A stretch of 5,539 nt of DNA from Candidatus Woesearchaeota archaeon (lineage in GTDB: Archaea; Nanobdellota; Nanobdellia; Woesearchaeales; GW2011-AR4): positions 1-5,539 of the forward strand of contig JACPMU010000067.1 of assembly GCA_016185865.1 (NCBI GenBank). The letters are read 5' to 3'. The notes beneath the pieces are model-generated. The model was not told the DNA's origin. It did no database searches and was given only the letters and a program-made list of their open reading frames with translations. The first letter of the stretch is position 1; every line of letters begins with the position of its first letter. Below, one piece after another: positions 1 through 4,836 of this stretch. The position numbers were made by a program, and so were the translations under genes.

Positions 1-1043
1 CAAAAATTTTTGTAGGCCAGCAGAAGAAAAATGAAACAGGATTAAGCCAGAAGGAGCAAAAGCACCTTCTTGATGACTTTAAAAATGGGCAGATTAACGT
101 GCTTGTGGCAACTTCCATCGGAGAGGAAGGGCTTGACATACCTAAAGTTGACCTTGTTGTATTTTACGAGCCAATTCCAAGCGCTATAAGAAGCATCCAG
201 CGAAGAGGAAGGACAGGAAGACAGGATAAAGGAAGGGTAATAATACTGATGGCAAAAGGAACAAGGGACGAGGCTTACAAATGGGTAGCTCATCATAAGG
301 AAAAGAAGATGTACAGGAACCTGACAAACCTGAGGAAAAAGCTTAACCTGTCGCTGCATGAAAGGAAAGAATTGCCAATTACGAGATTTGCCGGGAATAA
401 TACAAAAATCTTTGCTGACTACAGGGAAAAGGGAAGCGGAGTGATCAAGGAGCTTGCAGAAAGTAATGTAACCGTCAATCTCGAAAAATTAAACTATGCT
501 GATTATGTTGTTTCCTCGAGGTGCGGCATAGAGGCAAAGACAGTTGAGGATTTTGTTGACAGCATAATTGACGGAAGGCTCCTTGAGCAGATTAAGAACC
601 TGAAAAATAATTTTGAAAGGCCTATTATAGTTATAGAGGGCACGCAAGACATTTATGGTGTGAGGAATGTGCACCACAACTCAATCCTTGGAATGATGGC
701 GACAATTGCCGTTTCTTACGGGATTCCGATAATACAGACAAAAAATTTCAAGGAAACCGCTGCGCTGCTGCAGATAATTGCCAAAAGGGAGCAGGAAGAA
801 ACTGGAAAAGACTTCAGTTTGCACGCTGACAGGAAGCCAGCAACATTAAAAGAGCAGCAGGAGTATGTTGTAAGCTCATTGCCCGGCATGGGCTTGTCGC
901 TTGCAAAGCCATTGCTGAAAAAATTCAAAACGATAAAGAACATTGTGAATGCCTCTGAAAAGGAGCTGCAGGAAGTTGAAAAGATAGGACCATCAAAAGC
1001 AAAGCAGATAAAGGATGTAGTTGAAAAAAAGTACGAGGAGTAA
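1..1043 (+). CDS. hef: Hef, XPF/FANCM-family helicase-nuclease (C-terminal part, cut by left edge)
   Basis: Archaeal Hef remodels and cleaves stalled replication forks and branched DNA. The reading frame is open from base 3 to the TAA at 1041-1043, so 346 residues are visible and the N-terminal helicase lobe lies outside the window. In order, the protein shows: SF2 helicase motif V (VATSIGEEGLDIP, about 105-143) and motif VI (QRRGRTGR, 198-221); a basic linker; an ERCC4-type nuclease domain (about 460-810) with ADYVVS at 498-515, EAKTVED at 531-551 and RNVHHN at 663-680; and tandem helix-hairpin-helix DNA-binding repeats (LPGMG... and VEKIGPSKAKQI, about 870-1020). The frame has a GTG at 99, but helicase homology continues upstream of it, so it is not the start. 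Oddity: the family's ERKxxxD signature reads EAKTVED, with Ala replacing Arg, and GD reads AD. Family assignment is secure; nuclease activity is uncertain because of the substitution. Confidence 0.95.
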   Translation, partial: KIFVGQQKKNETGLSQKEQKHLLDDFKNGQINVLVATSIGEEGLDIPKVDLVVFYEPIPSAIRSIQRRGRTGRQDKGRVIILMAKGTRDEAYKWVAHHKEKKMYRNLTNLRKKLNLSLHERKELPITRFAGNNTKIFADYREKGSGVIKELAESNVTVNLEKLNYADYVVSSRCGIEAKTVEDFVDSIIDGRLLEQIKNLKNNFERPIIVIEGTQDIYGVRNVHHNSILGMMATIAVSYGIPIIQTKNFKETAALLQIIAKREQEETGKDFSLHADRKPATLKEQQEYVVSSLPGMGLSLAKPLLKKFKTIKNIVNASEKELQEVEKIGPSKAKQIKDVVEKKYEE

Positions 1044-1054
1044 TTTCAGAAATC

Positions 1055-1062
1055 TTTATATT
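1055..1062 (+). promoter_or_regulatory. Predicted TATA box of the membrane-protein gene
   Basis: TTTATATT lies just after the hef stop codon. Its centre is about 26 nt upstream of the ATG at 1085, the usual archaeal TATA-to-transcription-start distance. This suggests a leaderless transcript beginning at or next to that ATG and independent of hef. It also argues against the in-frame TTG at 1067, which would lie upstream of the predicted transcript. Prediction from spacing and composition only. Confidence 0.55.
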
Positions 1063-1084
1063 TTAATTGAAAAATTTAAGAGAA

Positions 1085-2014
1085 ATGCTCAAAAAATTCT
1101 TGATTTGGCTGATAAAAAATATAATTATACTGCTGCTTATTACTCTGATATTCTCGACAGTCGCTCTTGATGTGCCGAGCCTGGTCAAGGAAATGTTCAA
1201 AGACATATTCTCATATGCCTCTCCAGAGACTCAAAAAGAGGTGATTGGCAAGCTTACCGGTGTATGCTCCGGGCTTGACAAAAATAATTCAACTGAAGAA
1301 AGCTCTTTGCCTGTGAATTTAAGCAGGATAGGCTCGCTGTGCAAGGACTATAATTCCAATAAAACAAACGACAGGGAGTTTTTCTTCAATGTTATCGGAA
1401 GCGCTGTTCCTGACAATTTTGGATTGCCGAACAGTAATGCAATGGAAAAATATTATGCAGCGATGAACTTCCTTAACAGCAGCAAGATCATTTATTTCAC
1501 AATCATTGCTGTGCTTTTGCTGGCGCTTTACCTGCTTGCAGGAACCCTTAATGCTTTCCTTGTAATCTTAAGCTCAATATGCTTCAGCATGGGCATGCTG
1601 ATTCTTATTCCTTACATTGCTGTAATAGCATATGACAAGCTTGTTGGAATTGACACAACACCCTTGCTTGAAACAGTTCTTGGAAGCAATCTTTCGCTTG
1701 ACATCAAGGCCATAATAAGCCTTGTACTTTTATTGCTGCTGAGGACTTATACCCACCTTGTAATAACATTGGGCATAATATTCACGGCAATAGGGATTGG
1801 AGGCAAGGTTTACAGCTGGAAATTAAAAAAGCAAAGCTCAAAGCCTAAATCAAAAGAAGGCAAAAAAATTAAAGAGGAAAAAGCAAAAAAAGAAAAGCCT
1901 ACAAAAGAAGAGGAAGACGAAGCTCACAGGCACAGGGACAGAAGCACAAAAGAGATTCTTGACGAGCTTGATGAGATGCACAAAAAGAAATTGAAAGAAA
2001 AGGAAAACAATTAG
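1085..2014 (+). CDS. Uncharacterised multi-pass membrane protein with Lys/Glu-rich C-terminal tail
   Basis: I do not recognise this family. From ATG 1085 it has 309 residues; an in-frame TTG at 1067 would add six. The ATG is preferred because it sits about 26 nt after a TATA box. Hydrophobic segments fall at about residues 6-28, 135-159, 160-183 and 207-238; the last is long and could be one or two spans. Between the first and second lies a polar region of about 105 residues containing two cysteines (about 61 and 86) that could form a disulfide, and several N-x-S/T sequons, which would fit an outward-facing domain. The last 60 or so residues are highly charged (Lys/Glu runs, an HRHRD patch, then a short helix-like ILDELDEMHKKKLKEKE) and probably cytoplasmic. 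The gene follows hef by about 40 nt and ends tail-to-tail with the minus-strand htpX, the two stop codons overlapping (2011-2014). Topology is inferred by eye; no function is assigned. Confidence 0.85.
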   Translation: MLKKFLIWLIKNIIILLLITLIFSTVALDVPSLVKEMFKDIFSYASPETQKEVIGKLTGVCSGLDKNNSTEESSLPVNLSRIGSLCKDYNSNKTNDREFFFNVIGSAVPDNFGLPNSNAMEKYYAAMNFLNSSKIIYFTIIAVLLLALYLLAGTLNAFLVILSSICFSMGMLILIPYIAVIAYDKLVGIDTTPLLETVLGSNLSLDIKAIISLVLLLLLRTYTHLVITLGIIFTAIGIGGKVYSWKLKKQSSKPKSKEGKKIKEEKAKKEKPTKEEEDEAHRHRDRSTKEILDELDEMHKKKLKEKENN

Positions 2015-2856
2015 AATTTCATGCCTCTAAGCCTTCTGGTACGCTCTTGGGTAGGGGGATGACTTAAAAAGAGTTTAATGAACGCCTGTCCCCTGAAAGG
2101 GTTGGATATAAACAAATGGGCAGTTGACTGGTTTCCGAATCTCATAGGATTAATTCCAACATTTTTTTCAATCTTTTCCAATGCATCCGCAAGCGAATTT
2201 CCGTTTTTTACAAATTTCGCGCCTGTTTCATCCGCTATGTACTCCCTGCTTCTTGAGATTGCAAGCTGGATTATTGATGCAATTATTGGGGTTATTATTG
2301 CCAACAGCAATAAGCCAATTGCATTGCCTCCCCTGTCATCATCTCTTCCGCCAAACATCGCGCTCCACATGAACATATTGGCTATGTAGGAGATTATTCC
2401 CGCTATGGTGCCTGCCACAGTGGAAATCAAAATGTCCCTGTTTTTGATGTGAGCGAATTCATGCGCAATAACGCCTTTTAATTCATCTTCATCCAGAATT
2501 TTCATAATTCCTTCTGTTGCAGCAACTGCTGCATGACTTGGGTTTCTTCCTGTAGCGAATGCATTCGGCGAGTTTGTCGGAATCACATAAACCTTTGGCA
2601 TTGGCAAGCCGCTTAATTTTGCAACTTCCTTTACAATTCTGTGCAATTTAGGATATTCTGTTTGCTTTGCTTCTTTCGCACGGTACATCCACAGCACTAT
2701 TTTGTCAGAGAACCAGTAAGAGCCTATGTTCATCAGGCCGACAAATATGGCTGCAAATATCAGTCCATTTCTGCCGAAAAAGCTGCCTATCCACAGCAGC
2801 AAGGCAGTCAGCATAGCCAGCAATACAGCTGTTTTGACCTGATTTTTTATTGTCAT
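2011..2856 (-). CDS. htpX: HtpX-type M48 membrane zinc metalloprotease (classic type)
   Basis: HtpX is a membrane-embedded zinc endoprotease that cleaves misfolded membrane proteins, with its active site facing the cytoplasm. The 281 residues match the usual family length of about 280-300. Two hydrophobic segments come first (about 8-26 and 31-50), then the PNAFATGR motif (97-104), the zinc-binding HEFAH (His132, Glu133, His136), a hydrophobic pair (about 142-162 and 177-200), and the third zinc ligand in EYIADETGA (Glu205). A Gly/Asp-rich loop (GGRDDDRGG, about 169-177) separates the last two membrane segments. All catalytic residues are present, so it should be active. ATG 2856 is chosen because a TATA-like sequence lies about 28 nt upstream, implying a leaderless message. 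It is divergent from lemA and convergent with the membrane-protein gene, overlapping its end by 4 nt. It is a distinct paralogue of the protease encoded at 3521-4417. Confidence 0.95.
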   Translation of the reverse strand: MTIKNQVKTAVLLAMLTALLLWIGSFFGRNGLIFAAIFVGLMNIGSYWFSDKIVLWMYRAKEAKQTEYPKLHRIVKEVAKLSGLPMPKVYVIPTNSPNAFATGRNPSHAAVAATEGIMKILDEDELKGVIAHEFAHIKNRDILISTVAGTIAGIISYIANMFMWSAMFGGRDDDRGGNAIGLLLLAIITPIIASIIQLAISRSREYIADETGAKFVKNGNSLADALEKIEKNVGINPMRFGNQSTAHLFISNPFRGQAFIKLFLSHPPTQERTRRLRGMKF

Positions 2857-2880
2857 ACTGCAATTGTATAGTACGTTTTG

Positions 2881-2890
2881 ATTTAAAAAT
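2881..2890 (-). promoter_or_regulatory. Predicted TATA box of the minus-strand htpX
   Basis: On the minus strand this reads ATTTTTAAAT. The TTTAAA core is about 28 nt upstream of the ATG at 2856, consistent with an archaeal TATA box and a leaderless or nearly leaderless transcript. It lies back to back with the lemA TATA box about 40 bp away. Prediction only. Confidence 0.45.
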
Positions 2891-2924
2891 TTAATGTTTA
2901 GCGTTGGTATTGCGGTTGCAAAGA

Positions 2925-2932
2925 TTTATAAA
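2925..2932 (+). promoter_or_regulatory. Predicted TATA box of the lemA-htpX operon
   Basis: TTTATAAA is a strong archaeal TATA match preceded by purines (GCAAAGA) that could serve as a BRE. Transcription would be expected to start near 2950-2956. This is either at the ATG of 2950 (leaderless) or just upstream of the Shine-Dalgarno-like AAGGTGG that precedes the ATG of 2965. Confidence 0.6.
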
Positions 2933-2952
2933 TCAGCAAAGAACTATGCATG

Positions 2953-2959
2953 AAGGTGG
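2953..2959 (+). promoter_or_regulatory. Shine-Dalgarno-like site deciding the lemA start
   Basis: AAGGTGG, containing AGGTG complementary to the conserved 3' end of 16S rRNA, sits 5 nt before the ATG at 2965. It supports that ATG over the in-frame ATG at 2950. It is the clearest ribosome-binding-like site seen in this window, where the other promoter-proximal genes look leaderless. Confidence 0.5.
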
Positions 2960-2964
2960 TTTTG

Positions 2965-3519
2965 ATGGCAAATGTTGTCTTATGGGTGATAATTGGAATT
3001 TTAACATTCATTGTCTTGTACATAGTTATAACATTCAACAGCCTAATAATGCTGAGGAACAGGGTTAATAATGCATGGAGCCAGATTGACGTTCAATTAA
3101 AAAGAAGGTATGACCTGATTCCGAACCTTGTCAACACTGTCAAGGGCTACATGAAGCATGAAAGGGGCACATTGACAGAGATAACAAAGATGAGGTCCAG
3201 CCTAATCTCAGGCTCAATGCAGCAGAAAGCAAAGGCAAACAACGCAATAAGCGAGGCATTGAAGACAATATTCGCTGTTGCAGAAAATTATCCAAAATTG
3301 GAGGCTTCTGAAAACTTCAAGATGCTGCAGGAAGAGCTGTCAGGCACGGAAAGCAAAGTCGCGTTCTCAAGGCAGTTCTACAATGACAATGTGATGATTT
3401 TAAACAACAAGATACAGCAGTTTCCAAGCAACTTTATCGCAAAGATGCTTAATTTCCAGCAGCGCGAGTTTTTCCAAGCAATTGAAGGGGAGAGAAAAGC
3501 TGTAAAAGTTGAGTTTTAA
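2965..3519 (+). CDS. lemA: LemA family membrane protein
   Basis: LemA proteins are membrane-anchored helical proteins of poorly defined function, commonly encoded beside an HtpX-type protease. From ATG 2965 the product has 184 residues, typical of the family. It has one N-terminal membrane segment (about residues 3-24), then the family signature NSLIMLRNRVNNAWSQIDV and KRRYDLIPNLVNTVKGY (about 25-63), a helical middle, and a second conserved block (FSRQFYNDNV through QQFPSNF, about 134-157). The rest is predicted to be an extended helical domain. An in-frame ATG at 2950 would add five residues; the AAGGTGG site 5 nt before 2965 favours the shorter form, though TATA spacing does not exclude a leaderless start at 2950. 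The stop is separated by one base from the ATG of the downstream protease gene, so the two are almost certainly co-transcribed and translationally coupled. Physical partnership with HtpX is inferred from this linkage. Confidence 0.93.
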   Translation: MANVVLWVIIGILTFIVLYIVITFNSLIMLRNRVNNAWSQIDVQLKRRYDLIPNLVNTVKGYMKHERGTLTEITKMRSSLISGSMQQKAKANNAISEALKTIFAVAENYPKLEASENFKMLQEELSGTESKVAFSRQFYNDNVMILNNKIQQFPSNFIAKMLNFQQREFFQAIEGERKAVKVEF

Positions 3520-3520
3520 G

Positions 3521-4417
3521 ATGGGCTTGTATGAGCATATTTCTTCAAACAAAAGAAAATCTGTCTTATTGATTACAATTTTCTTTATAATTATAGGATT
3601 TTTGGGTTATGCATTCGGGCTTTACATTGGCGATGCCTTTATTGGACTAAGTTTTGCAATTATTTTCTCAACGATAATGACTTTGATAAGCTTCTATTCA
3701 GGAGACAGGATGATTTTGGGAATGAGCAGCGCAGTTCCTGCTGACAGGAGAAAATACCCTTATCTTGTCAATACAGTCGAGGGATTGGCAATTGCAGCAG
3801 GAATTCCAACTCCAAAAATTTATGTCATTGATGACAGCGCAATAAACGCCTTTGCAACCGGCAGGGATCCAAAGCACGCCTCTGTTACAGTTACAACAGG
3901 CGCAATCAAAAGGCTGAAAAGGGATGAACTTGAAGGAGTGATAGCCCATGAGCTGTCCCATATAAGAAATTACGACATAAGGATGATGATGTTTGTTGTT
4001 GTGCTTGTCGGAATTATAGCATTGCTCAGCGATTTCTTTTTGAGGACAATGATTTACGGAAAAGGAAGAAAAGACATGAAAGGCAGCGGCATGATTGGAG
4101 TCATAATTATTTTGCTGGGATTGGTGTTGGCAATACTCGCTCCTCTGATAGCCCAGCTGATAAAGCTTGCTGTGAGCAGGAAAAGGGAGTTTCTTGCAGA
4201 TGCTGACGGAGCTTTGCTTTCAAGAAATCCTAATGGATTATCTAATGCGCTGAAGAAGATAAAGGACGACAAGGAGCCGTTAGTGGAAGCTGCCAACAAG
4301 GCAACTGCGCATTTATTCATAGAAAATCCTTTGAGGACATTCAGAGGCAGGGTCAACATACTGTTTTCAACGCATCCTGACATAAATGAAAGGATTAAAA
4401 GGCTAGAGGATTTCTAA
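3521..4417 (+). CDS. htpX: HtpX-like M48 membrane metalloprotease, LemA-associated type
   Basis: A second membrane-bound M48 zinc protease, 298 residues from ATG 3521. An in-frame TTG at 3509 would overlap lemA; the ATG one base after the lemA stop fits coupled translation better. Two hydrophobic segments (about 15-36 and 40-59) precede a YSGDRMIL region, the NAFATGR motif (109-115), the zinc site HELSH (His143, Glu144, His147), two more membrane segments (about 156-174 and 191-217) and EFLADADGA with the third ligand Glu223. A C-terminal AHLFIENP and STHPDINERIKRL segment matches the corresponding AHLFISNP and SHPPTQERTRRL of the minus-strand paralogue. All catalytic residues are intact. The proteins share motifs but differ clearly at the N-terminus; this one resembles the HtpX type that is usually paired with LemA. 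Its last 15 nt overlap the convergent Toprim gene. Confidence 0.94.
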   Translation: MGLYEHISSNKRKSVLLITIFFIIIGFLGYAFGLYIGDAFIGLSFAIIFSTIMTLISFYSGDRMILGMSSAVPADRRKYPYLVNTVEGLAIAAGIPTPKIYVIDDSAINAFATGRDPKHASVTVTTGAIKRLKRDELEGVIAHELSHIRNYDIRMMMFVVVLVGIIALLSDFFLRTMIYGKGRKDMKGSGMIGVIIILLGLVLAILAPLIAQLIKLAVSRKREFLADADGALLSRNPNGLSNALKKIKDDKEPLVEAANKATAHLFIENPLRTFRGRVNILFSTHPDINERIKRLEDF

Positions 4418-4765
4418 ATAAGAGCAAATTCCTTCAATCTGCCTGAGCTTCGTGCGCTTAAACAAGAATTCCCTGAATTTATTGTTTATTTTTACGCCAT
4501 GTTTTTGCAGGTTAGAGTTTAATTTTGAATAAAGCTGCTTTCCTTCTTTGTCCAAATCTGTAAGAATGATGCACTCGTCATTGGAATTTGCTATATCTTC
4601 AACAATCTGGAACAATGGCTTTTTGCTTAATTCAACAATGTTTTTTATTCCGAGCTTCTGCAATGCTGCCCTGTCCTTTTTTCCTTCCACGATTATCAAT
4701 GTGTTGTTTTCTCTGATTTTTTCAATGAAGCTTTGGATGTCATCTGTTTTTTGGCTCATTGCCAT
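4403..4765 (-). CDS. Small single-domain Toprim protein (COG1658/UPF0292-like)
   Basis: The 120 residues amount to little more than a Toprim fold, the metal-binding domain shared by DnaG primases, topoisomerases, RNase M5 and OLD nucleases. The first Toprim motif is LIIVEGKKD (about 23-31, conserved Glu27) and the second is ILTDLDKEGK (about 67-76, with the DxD pair Asp70/Asp72). The order and spacing fit small archaeal Toprim proteins described as primase-like or RNase M5-like; the exact reaction is unknown. The C-terminus is basic (FKRTKLRQ, about 102-109), compatible with nucleic-acid binding. The ATG at 4765 is used; a second ATG at 4759 would remove two residues. A TATA-like TTTAAAA lies about 24 nt upstream of 4765, suggesting leaderless expression. 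It is convergent with the plus-strand htpX, overlapping its end by 15 nt, and divergent from primase gene priS. Confidence 0.85.
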   Translation of the reverse strand: MAMSQKTDDIQSFIEKIRENNTLIIVEGKKDRAALQKLGIKNIVELSKKPLFQIVEDIANSNDECIILTDLDKEGKQLYSKLNSNLQKHGVKINNKFREFLFKRTKLRQIEGICSYLEIL

Positions 4766-4784
4766 TTTAAAAATATCTGACAGC

Positions 4785-4793
4785 TTTTAAATA
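4785..4793 (-). promoter_or_regulatory. Predicted TATA box of the Toprim gene
   Basis: On the minus strand this reads ATATTTAAAA. It is preceded by a GAAA stretch and centred about 24 nt before the ATG at 4765, or about 30 nt before the alternative ATG at 4759. The spacing fits a leaderless archaeal promoter. A second AT-rich TTTTTAAA immediately before the ATG is too close to act as a TATA box. Confidence 0.45.
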
Positions 4794-4808
4794 TTTTCAT
4801 CAAAAACC

Positions 4809-4816
4809 TTAAATAA
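4809..4816 (+). promoter_or_regulatory. Predicted TATA box of priS
   Basis: TTAAATAA preceded by CAAAAACC (possible BRE) is centred about 25 nt upstream of the priS ATG at 4837, the distance expected for a leaderless archaeal transcript. It lies about 20 bp from the oppositely oriented TATA box of the Toprim gene, so the two promoters are tightly packed. Confidence 0.5.
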
Positions 4817-4836
4817 CAAAAAGCGTTCCTAAAACC

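Noticed and set aside
42..359. Minus-strand open frame antisense to hef
   Set aside because: It lies wholly opposite the conserved Hef helicase motifs and has no recognisable domain; the hydrophobic, Ser-rich product is what an antisense frame of a Lys-rich gene gives.
489..943. Two short minus-strand open frames antisense to hef
   Set aside because: Opposite the ERCC4 and helix-hairpin-helix domains, no motif and no promoter-like signal; shadows.
1067..1084. TTG start extending the membrane protein by six residues
   Set aside because: It is only about 8 nt after the TATA box centre, so it would be upstream of the predicted transcript start; ATG 1085 fits better, although read-through from hef could still allow the TTG.
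1044..1084. Oligo-T transcription terminator after hef
   Set aside because: Only one run of four T, coinciding with the predicted TATA region; too weak to call.
2078..2871. Three plus-strand open frames opposite the minus-strand htpX
   Set aside because: The htpX frame has all family motifs in order; these frames lack recognisable domains.
3509..3520. TTG start for the plus-strand htpX overlapping lemA
   Set aside because: No ribosome-binding site close by; the ATG at 3521, one base after the lemA stop, fits translational coupling.
3698..4383. Minus-strand open frames opposite the plus-strand htpX
   Set aside because: Antisense shadows of a complete, motif-bearing protease gene.
4548..4790. 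Plus-strand open frame opposite the Toprim gene
   Set aside because: The minus-strand frame carries both Toprim motifs; this one has none.
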